Source of the DNA: Pseudomonadota bacterium
GTDB lineage: Bacteria > Pseudomonadota > Gammaproteobacteria > Steroidobacterales > Steroidobacteraceae
Direction: 5' to 3'
NCBI GenBank assembly: GCA_016703895.1
Contig: JADJBE010000007.1
Span: 62,001 to 126,000 of the forward strand
Length of the DNA: 64,000 bases
Shown here piece by piece: positions 1-9,045 of the stretch (the stretch's first letter is position 1; each line of letters starts with the position of its first letter). Made by a program: the position numbers and the translations under genes. The notes beneath the pieces were generated by a model. That model did not search any database and had not been told where the DNA came from. It saw only the letters and a program-made list of their open reading frames with translations.

Positions 1-1
1 C

Positions 2-928
2 GTGGCCGAGCTCGAACGCTACTTTCCGGACCCGGTGCGCAAGAAATTCCCGCGCGACGTCTCCAAACACCCCTTGCGCCGGGAAATCGTCACCACCGCC
101 ACGACTAACAGCATCATCAACCGCATGGGTCCGGTTTTTGTGCTACGGGCGCAGGAAGACACGGAGGCGGATCCAGCCCGCGTTGCACGTGCCTATACCA
201 TCGCCCGTGAATCGTTCGCAATGCGCGATGTCTGGGCCGATATCGAGGCGCTGGACAACAAAGTACCAGCACGGGTGCAGTACGCAATGATGTACGAGAC
301 AAGTCGCTTGCTACGCCACACCAGCTATTGGTTGCTGCGCGAACGACGACGCAGCCTCGAAGTGGACGTGGCGGTACGCGAGCTGCGCGACGGCGTTGCG
401 GCACTTGCCAGCGGACTGGAAGACCTGTTAGGCGAAGCGGAAGGTGCCAGACTGAGGGCGCGCATTGAGGCGCTGACCGGCGAAGGCGTTCCGGCGTCAG
501 TCGCCAAACGCATTGCGCGACTACCGTGGCTCGAATCCGCGTTTGACATAGTCGCGCTCGCCCGCGACCAGCGGCTGGCCGTGCACGAGGCGGCGCTGGT
601 CTATTTCGGCATTGGCGCGGAGATTGGTCTCGACTGGCTGCACGACCGTATCGACCATCTGAGTGTCGACGGGCAGTGGCAGGCCATCGCACGCGCCGCG
701 TTGCGTGAGAACGCCCGACGCGCACACCGCGACATTGCCGCTCGCGCCTTGAAACAAAGCCGCCAGCGCGGCGCCAAAGCCCGCATCGATGCCTGGGCGA
801 AGTCAGTCGGCGACGAAATCACCGGCTGGAAGCGAACCTTGGTTGACATGCGCGCCAGCGGCGGCAGCGACTTCGCCACCTTGTCGGTGGGTGTCGAAGC
901 GGTGCGTGGTTTGACAGTTAACGACTGA
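2..928 (+). CDS. NAD-specific glutamate dehydrogenase, C-terminal part (partial)
   Basis: About 308 residues are visible and the frame is open to the window edge, so the gene begins upstream. The segment with HPLRREI, then NRMGPVFVLR, RAYTIARESF and IEALDNKVPA, followed by LRHTSYWLLR, is the C-terminal helical domain characteristic of the very large (about 180 kDa) NAD-dependent glutamate dehydrogenases, which deaminate glutamate to 2-oxoglutarate in the cytoplasm. The catalytic domain lies outside the window, so activity cannot be judged. It is followed after 19 bases by a glycosyltransferase on the same strand. Family assignment is firm; the GTG near position 2 is not the real start. Confidence 0.9.
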   Translation: MAELERYFPDPVRKKFPRDVSKHPLRREIVTTATTNSIINRMGPVFVLRAQEDTEADPARVARAYTIARESFAMRDVWADIEALDNKVPARVQYAMMYETSRLLRHTSYWLLRERRRSLEVDVAVRELRDGVAALASGLEDLLGEAEGARLRARIEALTGEGVPASVAKRIARLPWLESAFDIVALARDQRLAVHEAALVYFGIGAEIGLDWLHDRIDHLSVDGQWQAIARAALRENARRAHRDIAARALKQSRQRGAKARIDAWAKSVGDEITGWKRTLVDMRASGGSDFATLSVGVEAVRGLTVND

Positions 929-947
929 TCTAGCGCGAGCTCAGCAC

Positions 948-1757
948 GTGCGTACCACGCTCGTCATCAGCACCTACGAGCGACTAGATGCCCTGCGTGC
1001 GGTGCTCGACACAGTGGCGCGGCAGCGAGTCCTGCCGAGCGAGGTGATTATTGCAGACGATGGCTCCGGCCCGCCTACCGCCGACGTAGCGCGCATCTTT
1101 GCGCAGCGCTGCGGCGTCCCGCTGACGCATGTGCGGCAGGAACACCGCGGGTTTCGCCTGACACGCCTGCGGAACCTGGCGATCCGGGCCGCGAGTGGTG
1201 AGTATCTGATCTTCATCGACGGTGACATGCTGTTGCACCCCGAGTTCGTTGCCGACCATGTCCTGCTGGCGCGCAAGCACAATTTCACTCAGGGTGTGCG
1301 CATTCCACTCAACGCGCTAGTCACGGCGGACTGGCTAACAGGTGCAAGCGCGGTTGCCAAACCACCCGACACGCGCTCTGCCGGCATGCGACGACTGTAC
1401 GGCTGGCACTCGCCGCCTATCGCCGCTCGGCTACGCCGGGCTGCCAACCACGTCATCGCAATCAAGGGGTGTAATCAAGCGTATTGGCGCCAGGATCTCA
1501 TCGACGTGAATGGCTTCAATGAAGCTATCGAAGGTTGGGGTCCGGAGGACAAAGAGCTCGCAGCTCGGCTCCAACACGCCGGGGTCAAACGTCAGTCTCT
1601 GCTGTTCGGAGGCATTGCCTGGCACCTGCACCATCCGCCTGCGGCACGTGACCGGCGCACGGCCAACGAACAGCTCCTGCAAGCAACGCTTGCGAACGGC
1701 GTCACACGCTGCGAGCACGGTCTCGACAGCCAGTCGCCCGACAACCCGGTATCATAA
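948..1757 (+). CDS. Family 2 glycosyltransferase with galactosyltransferase-type C-terminus
   Basis: A 269-residue soluble protein. Residues 1-110 form a GT-A fold: N-terminal strand TTLVISTYERLDALRAVL, the IIADDGSG loop, and a DGDM motif near residue 92 that would bind the metal and nucleotide-sugar. The C-terminal half has NGFNEAIEGWGPEDKELAAR, the Glyco_transf_7C-type element that contacts acceptor and donor. No membrane segment is visible, so it probably acts on the cytoplasmic face on a cell-surface glycan. The GTG start follows a weak purine stretch. Donor and acceptor are not predictable. It sits between NAD-GDH and phosphoglycerate mutase without other envelope genes. Confidence 0.85.
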   Translation: MRTTLVISTYERLDALRAVLDTVARQRVLPSEVIIADDGSGPPTADVARIFAQRCGVPLTHVRQEHRGFRLTRLRNLAIRAASGEYLIFIDGDMLLHPEFVADHVLLARKHNFTQGVRIPLNALVTADWLTGASAVAKPPDTRSAGMRRLYGWHSPPIAARLRRAANHVIAIKGCNQAYWRQDLIDVNGFNEAIEGWGPEDKELAARLQHAGVKRQSLLFGGIAWHLHHPPAARDRRTANEQLLQATLANGVTRCEHGLDSQSPDNPVS

Positions 1758-1787
1758 GAAGGCTGTCACTGCGTTGGAGTAAAAAGC

Positions 1788-2537
1788 GTGCCGGGTAAAT
1801 TGATTCTGCTGCGACATGGCCAGAGCACCTGGAATCTGGAGAATCTCTTTACGGGGTGGCACGACGTCGATCTGTCACCACAAGGCCTGATCGAGGCCCG
1901 CCAGGCGGGTGTCGAAATCAAGCGCGCCGGGCTTGCCCCAGAGATCTGTTTCACGTCCGTCCTCAAGCGGGCGATACGCACGCTGTGGATTGCACTGGAT
2001 GAGATGGACATGATGTGGCTGCCCGTTGAACGCACCTGGCGCTTGAACGAGCGGCACTACGGCGCACTGCAGGGACTGAATAAAGCTCAGACGGTCGAAA
2101 AGCATGGCGATGCTCAGGTCAAGATCTGGCGTCGAAGCTACGATATTCCGCCGCCGCCACTAACCACCGACGATGAGCGTCATCCGCGGTTCGATCCGCG
2201 CTATGCAGGCGTCGACGCTGCGCTGCTGCCAGCCGCCGAGTCGCTCAAAGACACCTTGGCGCGTGTGCTGCCGTTCTGGAATGAACGCATCGCACCAACA
2301 CTGCTCGCCAACAAGGATGTATTGGTGGCTGCGCACGGCAACAGCCTGCGCGCAATGGTCAAGATGCTGGACAACGTGCCAGAGCAGGAAATCGTGGAAT
2401 TGAATATTCCGACCGGGATCCCGCTGCTCTATGAGCTGGATGCCAAACTGCAGCCGGTCGCCAGCCGCTACCTGGGTGATCAGGAGCGGATCAAGGCCGC
2501 CGCAGAAGCCGTCCGTCGTCAGACCGAGAAGAAGTAG
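1788..2537 (+). CDS. gpmA: 2,3-bisphosphoglycerate-dependent phosphoglycerate mutase
   Basis: A 249-residue cytoplasmic glycolytic/gluconeogenic enzyme interconverting 3- and 2-phosphoglycerate. The phosphohistidine motif [10 protein letters not shown] is at residues 6-15, followed by [13 protein letters not shown], the substrate-binding [16 protein letters not shown] block near residue 85, [11 protein letters not shown] near 115, and the second catalytic histidine in [11 protein letters not shown] near 183. Length equals the usual dPGM of about 250 residues. Translation begins at a GTG, 30 bases after the glycosyltransferase, so the two may share a transcript. Confidence 0.95.
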   Translation: MPGKLILLRHGQSTWNLENLFTGWHDVDLSPQGLIEARQAGVEIKRAGLAPEICFTSVLKRAIRTLWIALDEMDMMWLPVERTWRLNERHYGALQGLNKAQTVEKHGDAQVKIWRRSYDIPPPPLTTDDERHPRFDPRYAGVDAALLPAAESLKDTLARVLPFWNERIAPTLLANKDVLVAAHGNSLRAMVKMLDNVPEQEIVELNIPTGIPLLYELDAKLQPVASRYLGDQERIKAAAEAVRRQTEKK

Positions 2538-2552
2538 TTAGCACCGTTACAT

Positions 2553-2993
2553 TCAACTGATCAGTTCGGAGTTGTCGCCCTTGCGCTCGACGTGCGAGGC
2601 ATTCCAGCCGTCGTAAGTGCCGCCCACCTCGGCCGCCAACTGGGTGAAGCGCCGGCTGATAGATTTCATTTCGGGCACGGACAGGCGCATGGTGCGCAGC
2701 GCGTGCAAGCTGAACGGCTGACTCGGATCCTCGCCCTTACGCTCAACATCGGTTCGATAGCCCTCTGCACTGAGCATGGCTGCGACCCGACTTGCGGTCG
2801 CCTCGTCGGGCATGCCAAAGAAGTAATCGACCTCGTGCGGCTGGAACGGATCCGAACCACTCTTGCGCAACTGGTCGATGACTTGCTCATCCCAACTGTC
2901 GTTGCGCACTTTACCAATCTTGCGCAACTGCCACAGGATCCGTCCGATCGCAGTGGCCGCAGCTAACAGTAGTATGCCTTCGATAGCTGTCAT
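2553..2993 (-). CDS. RraB-family protein (regulator of RNase E activity B domain)
   Basis: A 146-residue protein with an N-terminal hydrophobic stretch (about residues 3-18, EGILLLAAATAIGRIL) that looks like a membrane anchor, then an RraB domain. Recognisable blocks are DPFQPHEVDYFFGMPDE (residues 48-64) and the C-terminal GGTYDGW. In E. coli RraB is soluble and binds RNase E to alter its cleavage choice; the anchor here is unusual for that role. It ends a minus-strand run after ferredoxin and enoyl-CoA hydratase, seven bases from the latter's stop. Domain call is good; an RNase E partner is only inferred. Confidence 0.8.
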   Translation of the reverse strand: MTAIEGILLLAAATAIGRILWQLRKIGKVRNDSWDEQVIDQLRKSGSDPFQPHEVDYFFGMPDEATASRVAAMLSAEGYRTDVERKGEDPSQPFSLHALRTMRLSVPEMKSISRRFTQLAAEVGGTYDGWNASHVERKGDNSELIS

Positions 2994-2999
2994 GACTGG

Positions 3000-3779
3000 T
3001 CAGGAAAACTTCGGCTTGCGCTTCTCGAGGAATGCACCCATCCCTTCGCGTCCCTCGGCGCTCTCGGCCTGACGTGCGATCACCTGACTCTCAAGCGCCA
3101 TGTGCGCCTCCAGAGCACCCATGGACTGGGCCAGCAAACGCTTGGTCTCACCAAACGCACGTGTCGGTCCCGCCGCGAGGCGTTCCGCCATCTCAGTGGC
3201 ACGCGCAACAACCTCAGCGTCAGGCACGACCGAATTCACCAAGCCCCAATCGAGCGCCTCGGCGGCACTCAGCACACGGTTGGTCAGAATAAGTTCTGCG
3301 GCTCGCTTGGACCCCACCACCCTCGGCAGGAAAAACGATGTGCTGCCATCCGGCGTGAGAGCCACGCCCGTGTAGGCCAGCGAGAATTTCGCACCTTCCG
3401 CTGCTATCGCCAGATCGCTCATGGCGACCAGGCCGACACCCGCGCCCGCCGCGGTCCCATTGACTGCCGCAACAACCGGCGCATCCATGCGCACAAAATG
3501 CGAGATGGCCATGTGCAGATGCGAAGTCAACTCGCGAAGGTAGGCTTCGATCGCTGCGCCGCCCGTGATCATGCCGCGCAGATCGCCCCCGAAGCAGAAA
3601 TTCTTGCCAGCGCCAGTCAGCACGACGGCACGTACCGCAGGATTCGCCTCGCATTCGATCGCGGCGGCGGCCAGATCGCGACCCATCTGCATGTTCAGGG
3701 TGTTAGCACTCTCGGCTCGATTGAGTGTAACGACTGCGATAGAGCCGCGGACTTCGACGGTGACAGTTTTCTCGGTCAT
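3000..3779 (-). CDS. Enoyl-CoA hydratase/isomerase family protein (PaaG-like)
   Basis: A 259-residue crotonase-fold enzyme. GKNFCFGGDLRGM (residues 57-69) and VNGTAAGAGVGL (109-120) form the two oxyanion-hole loops, and GVALTPDGSTSFFLPR near residue 140 carries an acidic residue at the position typical of PaaG/isomerase-like members rather than the two-glutamate hydratases. It should act on a cytosolic enoyl-CoA in fatty acid or aromatic-acid degradation, but the substrate cannot be read from sequence. It lies 34 bases downstream of a 2Fe-2S ferredoxin gene and just upstream of the RraB-like gene, all on the minus strand. Confidence 0.88.
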   Translation of the reverse strand: MTEKTVTVEVRGSIAVVTLNRAESANTLNMQMGRDLAAAAIECEANPAVRAVVLTGAGKNFCFGGDLRGMITGGAAIEAYLRELTSHLHMAISHFVRMDAPVVAAVNGTAAGAGVGLVAMSDLAIAAEGAKFSLAYTGVALTPDGSTSFFLPRVVGSKRAAELILTNRVLSAAEALDWGLVNSVVPDAEVVARATEMAERLAAGPTRAFGETKRLLAQSMGALEAHMALESQVIARQAESAEGREGMGAFLEKRKPKFS

Positions 3780-3813
3780 GGCGACTCCTGCTGTAGATGC
3801 GGGACAACTAGGC

Positions 3814-4128
3814 TCATTCGTCCGGCGCTATCGTGACACGCATGCCAGCCAATGAATCGGTCATCTCGACCTGGCAAGACAACCGCGAGTTGGCCTGGAA
3901 GTGTGCCAGCTCAGACAGCAACTCACGTTCATCGGACATCGGCGCCGGGATGCGGTCCGCCCAGTCGCGGTCAACGTAGACATGGCAAGTTGCACACGAA
4001 CACATGCCACCACAAACCGCCGCGACCCCGTAGTCGAGTTCGCGCAAGGTTTCCATAATCTTGAGTCCCGACTTCGATTCGACCTCGTGCTCAACACCAT
4101 CCCGATCCACAACTACAAGCTTCGTCAT
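3814..4128 (-). CDS. Adrenodoxin-type 2Fe-2S ferredoxin
   Basis: A 104-residue electron carrier beginning MTKLVVVDRDG at an ATG; a longer in-frame start 78 bases upstream only adds non-conserved residues. The cluster ligands have the vertebrate-type spacing C-x5-C-x2-C in CGGMCSCATCHVYV (residues 39-52), with the fourth Cys in RLSCQVEM near the C-terminus. Such ferredoxins feed P450s, Rieske oxygenases or similar enzymes. The nearest Rieske oxygenase gene is 15 kb away, so the partner is unknown. It is first in the run with enoyl-CoA hydratase. Confidence 0.92.
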   Translation of the reverse strand: MTKLVVVDRDGVEHEVESKSGLKIMETLRELDYGVAAVCGGMCSCATCHVYVDRDWADRIPAPMSDERELLSELAHFQANSRLSCQVEMTDSLAGMRVTIAPDE

Positions 4129-4322
4129 ACTAATCCCTGATAACCATCTGAAAAATATAGACAATAATCGTTTTTTGCCATGCCTCGGTATGGCAGGCGA
4201 CGGCATTTCGCGCGCAAGTCTGCCTAGGACACTGCCGAGATTCCACCTCGGCTATTGCGGCTATGCGGATTGTGCCGGAGTGTGGCTGCGCGATGGTCGA
4301 TTTTTGTGCGCCGCGCGTCCAG

Positions 4323-5183
4323 TCAGCGCACCAGGCGCAGCCGCCGCAAAAAGCTCTGCTCGCGATCAACTTCGCCCGGCGCCGACACACCTTGGGCGCG
4401 TCTAAGCCGGTGCCAGAGACAGTCGATCAACAAGTGCCACTGCGTCAGCCAAAGCAGGTCCGCCGAAGTCGCTCCAAGCTCGGCAACACCCGATTCCGCC
4501 AGCAACAGTGGTACGTGCGGCTCGGCTTGCGGGTAGTAAGCAAGAATGCAGGCGATATCGATCAATGGATCGCTCACCGCTGCGTATTCCCAATCGAGCA
4601 GATACAGACTGTCCGCGAGGACCAGGTTGCTAGCGTGGAGATCATTGTGAATCACGGCAGCCGGTCGGGATCTAGAGCGGGCCATCTCCAGCGCACGATA
4701 ACCATGCGACAGCAGTGGCTCGAGTGCCAGGCGTTCGACGGGGATAGTCTCCTCGAACGTATCGGCATACCTGCGCAGCACGTCAGCCGGGTCTGAGATC
4801 GGTATGGCCCTTGGCTCAATAAGATGCACACGACGCAAAAGGCTGGCGAGTGCCGACAAATCTGGCGCGCGCGAGAAACTTGCATCACTCCAGGCTCGAC
4901 CGTCGATGAACTCGGTAATCAGAAACCGACTATCGAGATCGGCAGCCACAATTGCCGGGGCGATACCAGCCGACGCTGCGGCGCCGTGCAGGGCCAGCTC
5001 GATCGTCCGATCAACGCCAGCGGCGGTCGTTAGGCTTGCGTGCAGACGCACTGCGAAATGCCCAGCAGCCGTGGATACCTTGAACGCCCGATTGCTCAGG
5101 CCGCCGGTAAGAGGAGTGATGGACAAGGGTCGTTCGCCACCCTCACAACCGGGGACATGACAAAGCACGGTCGCCGGAATCAC
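4323..5183 (-). CDS. Thiamine-kinase-like phosphotransferase (ThiK/choline-kinase family)
   Basis: About 286 residues with an aminoglycoside-phosphotransferase/choline-kinase fold: glycine-rich LTGGLSNRAFKV near the N-terminus, the ATP-binding FAVRLH, the catalytic loop AVIHNDLHASNLVL and the metal-binding YLLDWEYAAVSDPLIDIA. The GTG start at 5183 overlaps the stop of the upstream permease gene by four bases (GTGA), indicating translational coupling; longer upstream starts lie inside the permease gene. It is third in an operon headed by a TPP riboswitch, TonB receptor and PnuC-type permease. The inferred job is phosphorylation of imported thiamine; choline or ethanolamine kinase is the alternative from sequence alone. 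Confidence 0.85.
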   Translation of the reverse strand: MIPATVLCHVPGCEGGERPLSITPLTGGLSNRAFKVSTAAGHFAVRLHASLTTAAGVDRTIELALHGAAASAGIAPAIVAADLDSRFLITEFIDGRAWSDASFSRAPDLSALASLLRRVHLIEPRAIPISDPADVLRRYADTFEETIPVERLALEPLLSHGYRALEMARSRSRPAAVIHNDLHASNLVLADSLYLLDWEYAAVSDPLIDIACILAYYPQAEPHVPLLLAESGVAELGATSADLLWLTQWHLLIDCLWHRLRRAQGVSAPGEVDREQSFLRRLRLVR

Positions 5184-5815
5184 GCCACCGCTGCCTCGCG
5201 CCGGTACTGCCGAGTCCAAGTCACCAAGCCAAAACACGCAATCACGATATAGAGGAAGAAAAGCAGCGCGGCGAAATACAGGCCCTGGGAAGCGTACAGG
5301 AATACCAGCACCGTGTCGGTCACGATCCAGTACAACCAGTTCTCGATTCGCGCGCGCGCTACTAACAACGTGGCATACAGACTGAACCAGGTCACGGCCG
5401 AATCGAGCCGCGGCCACGCGGCATCTGTCTCAGCCGCCAGGTAAGTCGCGGTCAGCCAGGCCAACACAGCCAGTATCACCGCCGATCCGAGGTGCCAACG
5501 CAGCGGCCAATACCCGATCTTGATCGGCTCAGTGCCGGCCTGTCTGGACCAGTGCCAGAAACCGTACGCCGACATCAACACATAGTAGATTTGTAGCAGC
5601 GCCTGCATCGGCAACTGGCGACTGGCCGCAAGCCAGGCCAGCAACAGAGAACTGCCTGCGCCGGCGATCCAGCAGTAGCGATTTCGTCGCACCGCCAGCA
5701 GGGAATAAGTAACGCCCAGCACTAACGCCAGCACTTCCAGCGGTGAACTGGCGGCAAACCCAGCCAAGACTTTCTCTAGCATCGGGTGCGGCGCATCAGC
5801 CGCAGCTGCTTGCAA
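5180..5815 (-). CDS. pnuC: PnuC/PnuT-family permease, probable thiamine transporter
   Basis: A 211-residue inner-membrane protein with about seven hydrophobic segments. The C-terminal block NWLYWIVTDTVLVFLYASQG, then LYFAALLFFLYIVIACFG, is the PnuC family signature. Biochemically known members facilitate nicotinamide riboside (PnuC) or thiamine (PnuT) uptake, with trapping by a cytosolic kinase. The upstream TPP riboswitch and downstream kinase argue for thiamine, an inference from context. It begins about 40 bases after the TonB receptor gene and overlaps the kinase gene by four bases. Confidence 0.88.
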   Translation of the reverse strand: MQAAAADAPHPMLEKVLAGFAASSPLEVLALVLGVTYSLLAVRRNRYCWIAGAGSSLLLAWLAASRQLPMQALLQIYYVLMSAYGFWHWSRQAGTEPIKIGYWPLRWHLGSAVILAVLAWLTATYLAAETDAAWPRLDSAVTWFSLYATLLVARARIENWLYWIVTDTVLVFLYASQGLYFAALLFFLYIVIACFGLVTWTRQYRREAAVA

Positions 5816-5854
5816 CGAAGGATATTTGCTCGTGCTGCCGCCACACTCGCGGTT

Positions 5855-7930
5855 TTACTGCCAAACATAACGGAGTGTAATGCCAACTTGTCGCGGGTCA
5901 CCGGCCTGGGTGTAGCGTTTCGACGCAAAATCAGGCGGTTCATTGCCGAAAAAGAATCCGCGCTGCGAGTACTCGACGTCGAACAGATTGCGCGCCCACA
6001 GTTCGACGGTCGTCGAGCGAGTGGCAAGGCCTAGCTTGATATTCGTCAGCGTGTACGGCCGCGAGCGCTCATCATGGCTGGCCGAGAAATAGAAAGCGTC
6101 ACGCCCGGCGACATCCAAGCGAGCGAACCAGCCGCGTGGATGACGATAATCGCTGTACAGAGCGTACTGATGTTTCGGCGCGTGGGGCTGTTCGCGCCCC
6201 GCCAGGTCGCGACCTGCGTTGAGGTAGTTGCGGTAGGTGGCCTGCAGCAAACCGGCTGACCCGCCTAACGACCAGCGCGGCGTCAGGCGCCAATCCAGCG
6301 CGGCTTCAACGCCGCGATTACGCCCACGTGCCGCATTGTCCGTGAAGTAGACGAAACTCAGGGGTCTCCCAACACGAGTTGGGTCGAGCTCTCGACCTGT
6401 TGATCGCGACGTTCCATCCAGAATACCGCCACACTACCGCTCAAGCGTCCTTCCAAACCGCTCGTTCGCAGGCCCACCTCGGCACTATCGAGATACTCGG
6501 CCGTGTACTCGCGTTCCGCCAGCGGGATCGCCGCACCAATATTGAATCCGCCAGCTTTGTATCCTCTGCCGACTGTGGCATAGACAGTCCGCTGCGGTCC
6601 CCACGCACGCCGCAGTGTGGCACTGGCACCCCAGAGCGATTCCGTCGGTGCCAGCGCCTCGCCGTCGCTGTCCCGATACTGAGCTTGCCGCCGCTCTGCC
6701 CTGGCACCGAGCGACACCGTCGTGTCGGCACGCCAGTCATACGACAGCTCGCCATACAGGGCCGTGTTCACAGCGCGGTAGTCACTGCTCAGATCACGAA
6801 ACGTATCGCCATTGTATCGATCGAGTTGCGTACCCTCTTCCGTCAGGCGCAGCGCATACGCACCGACCGTCCAGTCCAACAGCGAGGTCGGGGCTGAGCT
6901 CAACCTTATATCTTGACTCAGACTGCGGCGCTGTCGCGCAAACTCGGACGTGAAATCGTATGGTCCGTTCTCTCCCCAGGCGACATCGTTACCCCAGTCA
7001 CCATCAAATGCGTAGTCGATCTGCGAGTCAGCGACCGCACTGACTGACCGCAATGTCGCCCATTGCCAGCCACCGTAGTCGAGGCGCGCGGAGGCGCCTG
7101 AATGACCGCTGCGCGTCACGGCCAGGCTTGTCCGACAAAGTGACGCGTGAATTGTCGATTGAAAACGCGTCATAGCCATTGTCAGTATCGACCCAAAACG
7201 CGATGAGATCGGCCGTCAGATTCTCGCCTGCTGCCAGACGCAAACGCCCGCGCAAGGTCGTCTCATCAAGGTCGTTAGTATCATTGCGCCCCAGGAAACG
7301 GTTGCGCCTAAAGCCGTTGCTGCGCGGGCGTTGCGCGACCAGCCGATACGCACCGTCGATCGATCCCGCGAGTGGCCCGCTCACGACCGCACCGAGTCCC
7401 AGCAAGCCGTAGTCACCTGCATCCGCCTGCAGTTGCGCCTCGAAGCGCTCGGTGGGCGCCCGCGACCGCACGGCAATCAACCCCGCTAGCGCGTTGGCGC
7501 CATACGCAACACCCTGCGGGCCGCGCAGCACCTCGATCTGCTCGACATCGAACAGGGTTGCCGGCATACCGACACCAGAGACATCGACGCCATCGATCAG
7601 AAAGCCTACCGACGGGTTCGGCGCGCCCTGCCATTGCTCCAGCTCACCGATGCCCCGCAGCTGGAAATAGCGTGGCCGGGAGCTGCCTGCGGCCCAATTG
7701 AGATTCGGCACCAGGCCCAGCACGTCCGCGAAATGCTGCTGCCCAGCCGCCTGCAGCGTCGCGGCTGTCAGCAGGGTGACACTAGCGGCAACCTGCGACA
7801 CGGGCTCGTCACGCAGTCGCGCAGTGATCACCACTTCCTCAAGCGGCGCCGCTGACTGCGCCAGGCAAACGCCAACGGACGCCCAAGCGACAGCACCGAA
7901 CAAACCAACAGCAAGCATTTGTGACTTCAT
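5855..7930 (-). CDS. TonB-dependent outer-membrane receptor for thiamine (two frameshifts)
   Basis: Read through two shifts, this is a receptor of about 690 residues: signal peptide (residues 1-25), TonB-box-like EEVVITAR, plug domain with LRGPQGVAYGANALAGLI, a 22-strand barrel, and the aromatic C-terminus VGITLRYVWQ. The frame breaks near 7126 (after NSRVTLSDKP) and near 6358 (after STQLVLGDP); after each, another frame continues the same protein, so each is a one-base change. The TPP riboswitch directly upstream and the permease and kinase genes downstream indicate thiamine or a precursor as ligand. Either the gene is recently broken or the shifts are sequencing errors. Confidence 0.85.
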
Positions 7931-8024
7931 ATCCCTACGCCGGTATTAACCGGATCAGGTACTACGGGTCCGTCAGCCAAACTGACGTCTCAGGCCTGCG
8001 TTAAAACGGCCACCCCGACGAGTC
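7923..8024 (-). promoter_or_regulatory. TPP riboswitch (THI element)
   Basis: Read on the minus strand the segment has the conserved thi-box parts in order: CGGGGTGG, the GCCTGAGACG pyrimidine-sensor helix region, GACCCG, then ACCTGATCCGG, TTAATACCGGCGTAGGGA. A closing GACT (8021-8024) can pair with AGTC (7923-7926), which lies inside codons 2-3 of the receptor gene. The aptamer thus runs into the coding sequence and its GGGA lies one base from the ATG at 7930, suggesting TPP binding blocks initiation. An alternative start at codon 5 (7918) would sit about 12 bases after AGGGA. Confidence 0.93.
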
Positions 8025-8154
8025 CGCACATCGTAGTACCAAACGCTGCGGATGTGAAGAAATTCGTGCCAGCATTGTACCGGCGGTCAAAATGACTAAA
8101 CTGCGCCGCTGATTGTCTAAACATCCAAAGCGAGTGACTACCGTGACCCGCAGC

Positions 8155-9045
8155 ATGCAAGTCTTCCAGGTTGATGCGTTCACACGCACCCGCTTCACAG
8201 GCAATCCCGCCGGCGTCGTACTCGACGCCGACGCACTCAGTGACGCGGAAATGCTGGCTGTCGCACGTGAGCTCAACAATGCGGACACGGCATTCGTGCT
8301 GCAGCCGGACGGCGACGACCACGATCTGCGCGTGCGGTTTTTCACACCGCGCACGGAAAGCAGCTTCGTCGGCCACGCAACCGTTGCCGCGCACTATGTG
8401 CTGTCACGCGACGGTCGCGTGCGCCTACCGCTTCGGCAGAAGCAGAAGGCAGGCATTGTCACAGTCGACGTGCTGGGCACTGACGCTGCACGCAAGATCG
8501 CGATCAACCAACCCGCACCGTCGCTCGGCCGCGAACTAAATGACCGTGAGCGCATGGCCGTATTGGATGCGCTGGCACTCTCGACAGCGGATATCGACGC
8601 ACGCTGTCCGCTTAGAATTGCCGGTAGCAGCAGTACACGCTTGCTGGTCGGCGTACGTGGCACAGAACAGCTCAAACAACTCAAGCCGGACTATGCGCGC
8701 CTGACTACCCTGTCCGCGCAACTGGGTGCTGCGGGCTTTTTCGTGTTTACGCTCGCCCCGAAAGTTGCCGCTGCAACGGTCGAATCGCGCATGTTCTGCC
8801 CGGCGCTGGGCATTCCCGAGGATCCGGTGAGCGGCAACGCGCACGGTCTCCTCGGCGCGTATCTCATTGCCAACAAACTACTGCCACACGACCAGCAGTC
8901 AGCGCGCTTCACCGGCGCCCAAGGGCATTACCTCAAGCGAGCTGGGCATGTGGATATCGAACTGGCACTCGTTGGGGACAAGCTCGCGGGCGTGCGCATC
9001 ATTGGCCAGGCCGAGATCGTGTTTGAAACAATCCTGACGCTTTAG
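8155..9045 (+). CDS. PhzF family isomerase-fold protein
   Basis: About 296 residues with the two-domain PhzF/diaminopimelate-epimerase fold: MQVFQVDAFTRTRFTGNPAG at the start, the acidic NNADTAFVL segment carrying a position equivalent to the catalytic glutamate region, FVGHATVAAH, and the second-half EDPVSGNAHGLLGAY motif. PhzF itself isomerises dihydro-hydroxyanthranilate in phenazine synthesis, but no other phz genes are present, so the substrate is unknown. The ATG at 8155 matches family N-termini; a GTG at 8143 has a better-placed purine tract. It ends four bases inside the convergent carbonic anhydrase gene. Confidence 0.85.
   Translation: MQVFQVDAFTRTRFTGNPAGVVLDADALSDAEMLAVARELNNADTAFVLQPDGDDHDLRVRFFTPRTESSFVGHATVAAHYVLSRDGRVRLPLRQKQKAGIVTVDVLGTDAARKIAINQPAPSLGRELNDRERMAVLDALALSTADIDARCPLRIAGSSSTRLLVGVRGTEQLKQLKPDYARLTTLSAQLGAAGFFVFTLAPKVAAATVESRMFCPALGIPEDPVSGNAHGLLGAYLIANKLLPHDQQSARFTGAQGHYLKRAGHVDIELALVGDKLAGVRIIGQAEIVFETILTL

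Noticed and set aside
2555..2566. Palindrome AACTGATCAGTT as a terminator or operator
   Set aside because: It lies in the last codons of the RraB-like gene and has no T run.
3102..3836. Long plus-strand open frame opposite the enoyl-CoA hydratase gene
   Set aside because: Antisense shadow of a clear gene in GC-rich DNA; no domain or start signal.
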